Below are positions 7,045 through 13,948 of a stretch of 45,026 nucleotides of DNA, one piece after another. Within the stretch, counting starts at the first letter, position 1. Each line of letters begins with the position of its first letter. This DNA is from Candidatus Sphingomonas excrementigallinarum (GTDB lineage Bacteria > Pseudomonadota > Alphaproteobacteria > Sphingomonadales > Sphingomonadaceae). A program made the position numbers and the translations under genes. Location: NCBI GenBank assembly GCA_019112965.1, contig DXIH01000183.1, forward strand, positions 1 to 45,026, written 5' to 3'. The notes beneath the pieces were generated by a model. It had not been told where the DNA came from. It did no database searches and was given only the letters and a program-made list of their open reading frames with translations.

Positions 7045-9912
7045 ATGACATCCAGATTGCTGTTCCTCGCATCCGTTTCGGTCGCGTCGCTTCTGACCGC
7101 GCCTGCCCATGCGCAGACCGCTCAGGCACAGACCAGCGCCGCGAACGACGCGAGTTCCGGCGGCACCACCGCCCAGGACGCAACGCAGCAGCCGACCCAG
7201 GATATCGTCGTCACCGGCGTTCGCGCATCGATCGTCGGCGCGATCAATCGCCGTCGCAACTCGACCCAGATCGTCGACTCCGTCGTCGCAGAGGATGTCG
7301 GCAAACTGCCCGACAACAATGTCGTCGAAGCATTGCAGCGCGTGACCGGCGTCCAGGTCACGGATCGTGGCCAGGGCGAGGCGGCGGGCATCCAGATCCG
7401 CGGCCTGCCCGATGCGCTGACGACCCTGAACGGGCGCAACATCTTCACGGCCGCCGGTCAGTCCTTCTCGCTACAGGATATCTCCGCCAACCTCATCAAA
7501 CGGGTTGACGTGTACAAGACGCGCGCCGCCGACCAGATCGAGACCGGGCTGGCCGGGCAGGTCGACGTGGTCACCCGCCGCCCGTTCGACTTCAACGGTT
7601 TCGCAATATCGGCGCTGGCGCGTGGCATCTACGATCAGGAAGCCGACACCATCAATCCCAACGCGGCCTTGCTGGTCAGCGATCGCTGGGAGACGGGGAT
7701 CGGCGATGTCGGCCTGCTGGTGAACGGGAGCTATACCCGGTCGAAATTCCGCACCATGTCGACCACCGCTGGTGCGTTCGTGCCCTTCGCTACGCTGGCG
7801 CCGCCTGCGGGTACGGGCCTTGCGGGCTTCCAGCGCATCTTCCCCGCACCGACCGATCCGCGCACGGGAGCGTTCATCAACACGCCTGCGCTCGGCAACT
7901 GGCAGGTCGGCACCGAGACGGGCCTGCCTACCACCCCCGGCTCGACCATTCCGGTCAACGGCATCGACACGCCCTATTGGCTGTCACGCGACGCGGTGTT
8001 CAGCTCGGACCTGTATGGCAAGCGCGAGCGCCCCTCGGTCAATGCTGCGCTGCAATGGGCACCGAACAGCAGCTCGGTCTATACCGCCGAAGTCTATTAT
8101 TCGGGCTATCGCGGCGACACGTACAACAGCCTGCAATTCAGCTTCGTCGACTTCTGGGCCAATCCGCAGGCGCCGATGCTGTATGACGGTACCAACATCG
8201 TAAAGTCCCGCGTTGCCAACAGCGTCTATGGCTTCAACAGCGCGGATTATACGCGTAGCCAGACTGACAGCTTCGTCTACGCCCTGAATGGCAAGTGGGA
8301 CCTGGGCACGCGCGGCGGGATCGTGGCGGACGTCGCGTATCAGACAAGCCAGAACAAGACCGCCTTCTTCGCGATGCGCACCGATCGTGTCGCCAACCAG
8401 ATCAGCACGACCTTCAATGCGGGTGGCGGCGTTCCTTCCTATCACTTCGACAATGACGCGCTGTTGACCGATCCGAAGGTCTGGAACGTCGCGCAGCTCT
8501 ATGACAACGCTAATCGCGACAAAGGCAGCGCGATCACCGGGACGCTGGACGCCTATTATACCTGGGACTCGGGCTTTCTGCGTCAGATCAAGGGCGGCTT
8601 CCGCTTCGACGATCGCCGCGCGTCGAGCGATGTCCGCACGGCCGATGCCGCAAGCCTGGGTCGTCCGCTCTCCAGCCTTCCGGCAGGCGCAACCTTCACC
8701 AATTCCGGCTTTTTCGAAGGGCGCGGCGACGTGCCGACTAGCTGGGTGTCGGCCAATGGCTATTATAATTACGACCATGCCGACGAAATCCGCTCGCTCT
8801 ATGGCTTGAAGACTTCGAACCAGCTGTCCCTGACCCGCGTGTTCGACGTGGATGAGATCACGCTGGCCGCCTATCTCCAGGCTGACGGCCAAATCGACAT
8901 TTTCGGTCGCCCGCTGAAATTGCAGGGGGGCTTCCGCTACGTCACGGTCGATACCCAGGCGACCTTCCGCGATCGGTTCAACAACGGCGCGATCTCGACC
9001 GCTTCGCCGGGGTCGGAACGGTTGCTGCCCAGCTTCACCGCCCGCTATGAGATCACCTCGAACTTCCGCGCGCGGTTCAACTATGGCGAGACGCTGCGTC
9101 GTCCGAATTTCGGCGACATCAATCCCAATTACTCGCTGACCGGCGACCTGACCAATGTCGGCTATGGCAGCGGTTCGGCGGGCACGGCCAATCTGAAGCC
9201 GACCACGTCGAAGAATTACGACGTCGCGCTGGAATGGTATTTCGGCCGCAACAGCGCGATCACCGTCACCGGGTTCCGCCGCGACATCCAAGGGCTGGTC
9301 GTGCCGGTCAGCCAGCTGGAATTCATCCCCAACAACGGCATCGTGGCGGGTGCGACCAACAATTTCGTCATCAGCCGCCCGGCCAATGCATCCAATGGCG
9401 TGCTCAAGGGGCTGGAAGTCGGGCTCACCTATTTCCCGACCTATCTGCCCTCGCTTCTCGACGGCCTGGGCTTCCAGGGCAGCCTGACGCTGCTCGATTC
9501 CCGCCAGAACGTTCCCGTCTTCGATATTTCGGGCAAGCAGATCGGCGAGCAGCAGTCGAGCTTCTTCGGCGTATCCGACTTCTCGTATAACGCCACGCTG
9601 GCTTACGATAAGGGCCCGATCGGCGCGCGCCTGTCCTATGTCTATCGCAATCCGTGGCAGGCGCGGTACGAGGCTCGGTTGTTCGCCAACCCGCTGGGCG
9701 TGTGGCGCCGCGCCGAGGCGAGCCTGGACTTCCAGCTGACCGCGCGCCTGACCGACCGGCTGGGCCTGACCTTCGATGCGGTCAACCTGACGCGGATGAA
9801 GCAGCAGGAATATTACCGCTTCGGCAATGTCGGCGATAAGGATCGCTACAATCTGGGCACGGTGCTGATCCCGCGGACCTTCGCGATCGGCGCACGCTAC
9901 AGCTTCAAGTGA
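7045..9912 (+). CDS. TonB-dependent outer-membrane receptor (locus-linked to GH43 enzymes)
   Basis: The protein has 955 residues. The signal peptide ends at about A-P-A-H-A-Q. A short TonB-box-like segment (DIVVTGVRASI) precedes the plug domain, which has the typical VVEALQRVTGVQVTDRGQGEA and IQIRGLP patterns. The rest is a beta-barrel with many aromatic-terminated strands and the final motif ARYSFK ending in an aromatic-containing strand. Such receptors import ligands too large for porins using energy from TonB-ExbBD. The ATG at 7045 follows GGGGGAGGA; upstream in-frame ATGs lack such a site. Flanked by two GH43 genes in the same direction, it most likely takes up arabino-oligosaccharides, an inference from context. 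A strong hairpin follows its stop, before the arabinanase gene. Confidence 0.93.
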   Translation: MTSRLLFLASVSVASLLTAPAHAQTAQAQTSAANDASSGGTTAQDATQQPTQDIVVTGVRASIVGAINRRRNSTQIVDSVVAEDVGKLPDNNVVEALQRVTGVQVTDRGQGEAAGIQIRGLPDALTTLNGRNIFTAAGQSFSLQDISANLIKRVDVYKTRAADQIETGLAGQVDVVTRRPFDFNGFAISALARGIYDQEADTINPNAALLVSDRWETGIGDVGLLVNGSYTRSKFRTMSTTAGAFVPFATLAPPAGTGLAGFQRIFPAPTDPRTGAFINTPALGNWQVGTETGLPTTPGSTIPVNGIDTPYWLSRDAVFSSDLYGKRERPSVNAALQWAPNSSSVYTAEVYYSGYRGDTYNSLQFSFVDFWANPQAPMLYDGTNIVKSRVANSVYGFNSADYTRSQTDSFVYALNGKWDLGTRGGIVADVAYQTSQNKTAFFAMRTDRVANQISTTFNAGGGVPSYHFDNDALLTDPKVWNVAQLYDNANRDKGSAITGTLDAYYTWDSGFLRQIKGGFRFDDRRASSDVRTADAASLGRPLSSLPAGATFTNSGFFEGRGDVPTSWVSANGYYNYDHADEIRSLYGLKTSNQLSLTRVFDVDEITLAAYLQADGQIDIFGRPLKLQGGFRYVTVDTQATFRDRFNNGAISTASPGSERLLPSFTARYEITSNFRARFNYGETLRRPNFGDINPNYSLTGDLTNVGYGSGSAGTANLKPTTSKNYDVALEWYFGRNSAITVTGFRRDIQGLVVPVSQLEFIPNNGIVAGATNNFVISRPANASNGVLKGLEVGLTYFPTYLPSLLDGLGFQGSLTLLDSRQNVPVFDISGKQIGEQQSSFFGVSDFSYNATLAYDKGPIGARLSYVYRNPWQARYEARLFANPLGVWRRAEASLDFQLTARLTDRLGLTFDAVNLTRMKQQEYYRFGNVGDKDRYNLGTVLIPRTFAIGARYSFK

Positions 9913-9920
9913 CATGATGA

Positions 9921-9944
9921 CGGGCGGGCCATGGAGCCCGCCCG
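9921..9944 (+). terminator. Hairpin after TonB receptor gene (attenuator-like)
   Basis: CGGGCGGGC (9921-9929), a 6-nt loop and GCCCGCCCG (9936-9944) form a perfect 9-bp stem 8 bp after the TonB receptor stop and 24 bp before the arabinanase start. It could reduce read-through into the downstream gene or protect the 3' end of the receptor message. No U-run follows. Confidence 0.6.
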
Positions 9945-9968
9945 CGACCTTTGGGAAGAATTTCGCCC

Positions 9969-11057
9969 GTGAAACGCATCGTCCCGATCCTCGTGCTTCT
10001 CCTCGCCTCGTCCTGCGGGTCGGGCGACGGCGATCTGTCCGCCTCGCCCGCCATCTCGACCGTGCCGGGGTTGACGCCGACCCCCACCCCGTCGCCGACG
10101 CCGACGCCCAGCGCCACTGCCACCAGCGGTTCGCTCGCCCTGTCGGGAAACATCAGCGCGGTGCACGACCCGGCGATCCTGAAGGACGGCAATACCTACT
10201 ATCTGTTCACCACCGGCAACGCGGGTGATGTCGAGGGGCTGCTCGGCCTACGCACCTCGACCGATCTCAAGGACTGGACGCTGCACGGCGGCAGCTACAC
10301 TGCCCTGCCCGCCTGGGCAAAGACCGCCGTGCCGGGCGCGACGGGCATGTGGGCGCCCGACATTTCGAAGGTCAACGGCCAGTACCGCCTCTATTATTCG
10401 ATCTCGACCTTCGGGAAGAATCAGTCGGCAATCGGTCTGGCGACCGCGACCAGGATCGACCCGAACGCCCCGGCGGCCAATTGGGTCGACCAGGGGCCGG
10501 TGATCCAGTCGCAGACCAGCGACAATTTCAACGCGATCGATCCGATGGCCTTCGTCGATGCCAGCGGCAATGACTGGATGGTCTTCGGCAGCTACTGGTC
10601 GGGGATCAAGCTGATCCGCCTCGACCCGGCGACCGGCCTGCGGCTGGCGGGCGACGCCGCGCCGCGCTCGCTGGCCGAGCGTCCAGCGCCTGACGCGATC
10701 GAGGGGCCGTACATCATCCGGCACGGCGATTTTTATTATCTGTTCGCGTCGTTCGACGCCTGCTGCCAAGGGGCCAAGAGCACCTATTACACGGTGGTCG
10801 GCCGCTCCTCCGCGCCGGACGGCCCCTATGTCGACCGCGACCGCAAGGCGATGCTGAAAGGCGGTGGAACGGTCGTGCTGACCAACGGCCAGGGCGACGG
10901 CAGCCGCTTCGTGGGACGCGGGGGCGTCGCCGTGCTTCAGCAGACGGATGGCGACTATATCGTCTATCACGCCTATGACACGCAGCGGAACGGCATCCCG
11001 ACGCTCCAGATCCAGCGGCTGGGCTGGACGACGGACGGGTGGCCGGTAGCGCAATAG
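9969..11057 (+). CDS. Lipoprotein GH43 endo-1,5-alpha-L-arabinanase
   Basis: The protein has 362 residues. The N-terminus is a lipoprotein signal (hydrophobic core, L-A-S-S-C16), so the mature protein is probably lipid-anchored in the envelope. A Pro-Thr-Ser linker (about residues 36-50, repeated T-P) separates the anchor from the catalytic domain. The three GH43 catalytic signatures of arabinanases are clear: HDPAIL (D67, base), AIDPMAF (Asp) and AIEGPYI (Glu, acid), plus MWAPDISKVNGQY. These enzymes cut the backbone of alpha-1,5-arabinan. The GTG at 9969 (GGGAAGAA upstream) begins exactly at a lipoprotein signal; the longer TTG frame from 9951 would add six residues. The TonB receptor gene lies 56 bp upstream, so enzyme and importer are probably coexpressed. 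Confidence 0.92.
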   Translation: MKRIVPILVLLLASSCGSGDGDLSASPAISTVPGLTPTPTPSPTPTPSATATSGSLALSGNISAVHDPAILKDGNTYYLFTTGNAGDVEGLLGLRTSTDLKDWTLHGGSYTALPAWAKTAVPGATGMWAPDISKVNGQYRLYYSISTFGKNQSAIGLATATRIDPNAPAANWVDQGPVIQSQTSDNFNAIDPMAFVDASGNDWMVFGSYWSGIKLIRLDPATGLRLAGDAAPRSLAERPAPDAIEGPYIIRHGDFYYLFASFDACCQGAKSTYYTVVGRSSAPDGPYVDRDRKAMLKGGGTVVLTNGQGDGSRFVGRGGVAVLQQTDGDYIVYHAYDTQRNGIPTLQIQRLGWTTDGWPVAQ

Positions 11058-11103
11058 GCCGCAGCCGCTCTATGGGCGGTGTCGGAAGTATCGGGAGAGG
11101 ATC

Positions 11104-12012
11104 ATGCGGCTGTTGGTGACGGGATTGGGCGACATCGCGCACAAGGCCTATCTGCCGGTCCTGTCCGCGCTGCCCGACGTGGAACTGCATCTCGCGACCC
11201 GCAACGCGCAGGTTCTGGAACAGGCGGGGCGCAGCTTTCGGGTGGCGGGTCTTCATTCCAGCGTCGACGATGCTCTGAGCGCCGGGCGGTTCGACGCCGC
11301 CTTCGTCCATGCCGCGACCGACGCCCATCCCGCACTGGTCGAGACCTTTCTCGACCAACATATCCCGACCTTCGTCGACAAGCCGCTGGCCGATAATTTG
11401 GCCGACGTCGAACGACTGCTCGCTTTGGCGAGGCGGCAGGAAACGCTGTTGACGGTCGGGTTCAATCGCCGTTTCGCCCCAAACCATGTCGCATTGAAGG
11501 GTATCGAGGCCGACCTGATCGTGATGGAGAAGCATCGCCATCGCCAGCCCGACGCACCCCGCCGCGTGATCTTCGATGACTTCATTCATGTCGTCGACAC
11601 GCTGCTGTTCCTCGCCCCCGGCCCCGTCTTGCGGCACAGCATCGAAACACGCGTCGATCAGGGCCTATTGATCTCGGTCACGCTGACGCTAGCGGGCACG
11701 GGCTTTACTGCTATCGGCTTGATGCATCGCGACAGCGGTCTGAACGAGGAACGTCTCGACGTGATCGGACATGGCCTTCGCCACTCGGTGCTGAACTTGG
11801 CCGAGAACATCCGCAAAGACGGTCGCGAATATCATCAGCGTCGCGGGGACTGGACGACGGTCGGCCAGCAGCGGGGCTTCGAGGCGATGTGCCGCGATTT
11901 CCTCACGGGAGTGGAGGAAGGTCGCGCCACCGATTTCGATGCCATTCTCGCAACGCACCGGCTCTGTGAGGCGATTACGCTCCATGCAGAGGCGGTCTGC
12001 GAAGAACCCTGA
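11104..12012 (+). CDS. Gfo/Idh/MocA-family NAD(P)-dependent sugar dehydrogenase
   Basis: The protein has 302 residues. The N-terminus LLVTGLGDIAHKAYLPVL is the Rossmann fold of the Gfo/Idh/MocA family, followed by FVHAATDAHPALVETFL and the nicotinamide-side FVDKPLA (the E/D-K-P motif, with the catalytic-zone Lys). FNRRFAP and DDFIHVVDTLLFL match the second domain, where the H-x3-D pair is usually catalytic. Members oxidise or reduce sugars, inositols or sugar acids. The ATG has GGGAGAGG just upstream. It begins 46 bp after the arabinanase gene, so it probably belongs to the same operon and processes an imported sugar. It is cytoplasmic (no signal). The family is somewhat shorter here than the usual 330-350 residues. 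Confidence 0.87.
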   Translation: MRLLVTGLGDIAHKAYLPVLSALPDVELHLATRNAQVLEQAGRSFRVAGLHSSVDDALSAGRFDAAFVHAATDAHPALVETFLDQHIPTFVDKPLADNLADVERLLALARRQETLLTVGFNRRFAPNHVALKGIEADLIVMEKHRHRQPDAPRRVIFDDFIHVVDTLLFLAPGPVLRHSIETRVDQGLLISVTLTLAGTGFTAIGLMHRDSGLNEERLDVIGHGLRHSVLNLAENIRKDGREYHQRRGDWTTVGQQRGFEAMCRDFLTGVEEGRATDFDAILATHRLCEAITLHAEAVCEEP

Positions 12013-12155
12013 CAGCGAGAGGCAGTCAAATTCCATCAAGCCCGCCTGAGCGAGCCTTGCTTTGCGGTACGGCGAAATAGGCGACGGTCGCGACCATTTT
12101 GCGCGAGGTGCTGGCATTTGTCCCAGGCGCGCAAACCGCCGATGCCATAAGCGTA

Positions 12156-12695
12156 TCAGTCGCGCTGCACCCAGGCGAGCGTCTGGGCGATCAGCTTCTC
12201 AGGCGGCAATCCGGCATCCAGCGTCAACGCACATTCGTCCGCCGCCGGTCGCTCCAGCGTCGCCAGCTGACTGCCGAGCAGGCTGGGCGGCATATAATGG
12301 TCCTTGCGCCCGCTCATTCGCCTGGCAATTTCCTGGGCATCGGTGTCGAGGAAGACGAAGTGTAACGGCACGCCCGCCGCTGCCCGCAGGCGCTCGCGAT
12401 ACGCCCGGCGGAGCGCGGAACAGGCGGCGACGGCCGTTCCGCCCTCCCTTGCGGTTTCGCCGATCGCCACGCCGAGCCGATCCAGCCAGGGCCAGCGATC
12501 CGCATCGGTCAGGGCATGACCATCCCGCATCTTCGCGACATTCGCCGCCGAGTGAAACGCATCACCCTCCAGCACCGGGCAATCGAGCTGCGCGCCGAGC
12601 CGCTGGGACAGGGTGGTCTTGCCCGTGCCGCTGACGCCCATCACCACGATGCCACGGGCGCCTCCGCCTGTTCCGTTGCAGTCCACCGCCTTCAC
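12156..12695 (-). CDS. gntK: Gluconokinase (GntK family)
   Basis: This enzyme phosphorylates D-gluconate to 6-phosphogluconate, feeding the Entner-Doudoroff or pentose phosphate pathway. The Walker A loop G20-VSGTGK-T is present, followed by the family's LEGDAFHSAANVAKM, ALTDADRWPWLDRL, ACSALRRAYRERLR and GRKDHYMP..LL.SQLATLE blocks. The 179-residue length fits. The GTG at 12695 has AAGGGAAG upstream; an in-frame GTG three codons later is an alternative, and the much longer frame to 12869 runs into the IS110 left end and is not credible. Its 5' side is separated by about 95 bp from the IS110 insertion, which may have disturbed its promoter or cut it off from an upstream operon. Sugar-acid metabolism fits with the dehydrogenase genes nearby. 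Confidence 0.92.
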   Translation of the reverse strand: MKAVDCNGTGGGARGIVVMGVSGTGKTTLSQRLGAQLDCPVLEGDAFHSAANVAKMRDGHALTDADRWPWLDRLGVAIGETAREGGTAVAACSALRRAYRERLRAAAGVPLHFVFLDTDAQEIARRMSGRKDHYMPPSLLGSQLATLERPAADECALTLDAGLPPEKLIAQTLAWVQRD

Positions 12696-12789
12696 CTGCT
12701 TCCCTTGTCGTTCGCACCGGCACCGATGGCCGTGTTGAAGCACCGCCTTGCCCATCCCAATGGCCCTGTTCCCGATACGTCCCCCCCCC

Positions 12790-12945
12790 TGTCTGATGCG
12801 ACGGTGGTATGAAGATGTTGCGGAAGGGAGCCCGTCCCCCCCGAGGGTCTGGAGCCCGATAGGGAGCAAGGGTCCCTTCCGCGTTGGTCACAACCCTGAA
12901 CAGTTGCTTGGGACTGCTGATCCCGCACGACATGGACAGGAGCCT
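12790..12945 (+). ncRNA. Candidate IS110 bridge RNA (two guide loops)
   Basis: IS110-family recombinases are guided by a bridge RNA encoded in the non-coding end (known for IS621). Here loop 1 is closed by a perfect 10-bp stem (GCGGAAGGGA 12820-12829 with TCCCTTCCGC 12873-12882). Its left side holds CGT plus seven C (12833-12842), identical to the flank left of the element (12778-12787), and a small GGG/CCC hairpin (12845-12857) follows. Loop 2 has ACAGTTGC (12900-12907), identical to the right end (13883-13890), then a GGGA/TCCC hairpin (12910-12924), then GACAGG (12935-12940), the reverse complement of the left-end junction CCTGTC (12788-12793). This order and sense fit target and donor guides. 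The match of the right target guide to the right flank is weak. Ends and expression are inferred. Confidence 0.55.
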
Positions 12946-12950
12946 ATACC

Positions 12951-13877
12951 ATGCCACAAGCCGTTATCGGCTGCGACCTTTCGCGTGCCGTCATCGACAT
13001 CTGCGAGCTGCCATCGGGCCGGATCGGGCGGATCGCCAATACACCGGATGCCATCGCCGTCTGGCTCGACACGCTCGACCACGACATCCGCCTTGTCTTC
13101 GAGGCGACCAGTGGTTGCGACGGTGACCTGATCGCCGCGCTGGCGACACGCGGCCATCCCTTCTCGCGCGTCAATCCGCGTCAGGCCCGCGAGTTCGCCA
13201 GAGCCACCGGCACGCTGGCCAAGACTGACCGCGTCGATGCCCGCGTGCTCGCGCAGATGGGCGCAGCGCTGAACCTGCCCGCTACCATCCCGCTCAGCCC
13301 TGCCCGTTCACGCCTGGCCGATTTCCTGCGTCGCCGCAGACAGTTGGTCGACATGCGCAAAGCCGAAAAGCTGCATCGCCACAGCGCAGGCCAACCCGAA
13401 ATCGCACAAGCCATCGAAGCCATGATCGACCTGCTCAGCCAGCAGATCGCCCAGCTCGACCGCCAGATCGCAGGCTTCATCGCCCAGGATCGGGCCCTGT
13501 CCGAACAGGCCCAGCTGCTGACGGCTGTTCCCGGCATCGGGCCCACCGTCCTGGCAACCCTGCTCGGTGAACTTCACGAACTCGGCACGCTGTGCCGTCG
13601 AAAGATCGCCTCGCTCGCCGGCCTCGCTCCCCACGCCCGCGAAAGTGGCACATGGCGCGGCGCCAGGCGCATTTGGGGCGGGCGGCGCAAGGTCCGCGAA
13701 GCCCTCTACATCGCCGCCCTCAATGCCTCACGGCGCATCCCCGTCCTCACCGCTATGCGCGACAGGATGCGAGCCAAAGGCAAGGCGCCAAAGACCATCC
13801 TTATCGCCGTCGCACGCCAACTCCTCGTCATCCTCAACGCCATGATCCGAAAGCGACAGCCTATCGCTCTCTCATGA
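12951..13877 (+). CDS. IS110-family transposase/recombinase
   Basis: The protein has 308 residues. The N-terminal RuvC-like DEDD domain shows D9 (IGCDLS), E51 (VFEATSG), D93 and D96 (KTDRVDARVLA). A helical middle section follows (about 105-185). The C-terminal Transposase_20 domain has LTAVPGIGPTVLATLLGEL and a candidate nucleophile S232 in ARESGTWRGARRIWGGR. All expected catalytic residues are present and the frame is intact, so the element could be active. AGGAG lies 8 bp before the ATG and overlaps the predicted right donor guide of the bridge RNA, so translation and guide formation may compete. The enzyme cuts and joins DNA through a Ser-linked intermediate. Confidence 0.95.
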   Translation: MPQAVIGCDLSRAVIDICELPSGRIGRIANTPDAIAVWLDTLDHDIRLVFEATSGCDGDLIAALATRGHPFSRVNPRQAREFARATGTLAKTDRVDARVLAQMGAALNLPATIPLSPARSRLADFLRRRRQLVDMRKAEKLHRHSAGQPEIAQAIEAMIDLLSQQIAQLDRQIAGFIAQDRALSEQAQLLTAVPGIGPTVLATLLGELHELGTLCRRKIASLAGLAPHARESGTWRGARRIWGGRRKVREALYIAALNASRRIPVLTAMRDRMRAKGKAPKTILIAVARQLLVILNAMIRKRQPIALS

Positions 13878-13948
13878 GCATCACAGTTGCCCCCCCGCTA
13901 AGGGTGCGCCCTCGCTCCGTGAACCTCGCGCACGACTTGCAGGCGGCG

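Larger units (their letters stand above)
12790..13889 (+). mobile_element. IS110-family insertion sequence (approximate ends)
   Basis: The element contains one transposase gene (12951-13877), a 5' non-coding end of about 160 bp and a very short 3' end. This asymmetric layout without terminal inverted repeats is typical of the IS110 subgroup. Both outer edges abut C-runs (nine C at 12781-12789, seven C at 13890-13896), so the exact junction cannot be fixed by eye. The insertion lies between the start of gluconokinase and the end of the GGDEF/EAL gene and breaks neither. Confidence 0.7.

Noticed and set aside
6851..7183. 110-codon minus-strand frame before the TonB receptor
   Set aside because: Overlaps the receptor's N-terminal coding part and the leader; no ribosome site or recognisable domain, although the hairpin at its end is reported as a repeat.
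7984..9915. 643-codon minus-strand open frame opposite the first TonB receptor
   Set aside because: Antisense shadow of a clear TonB receptor; no domain or ribosome site.
12099..12155. TTGCGCG/CGCGCAA inverted repeat between the dehydrogenase and gluconokinase stops
   Set aside because: Only 7 bp with a 21-nt loop; too weak to call a terminator.
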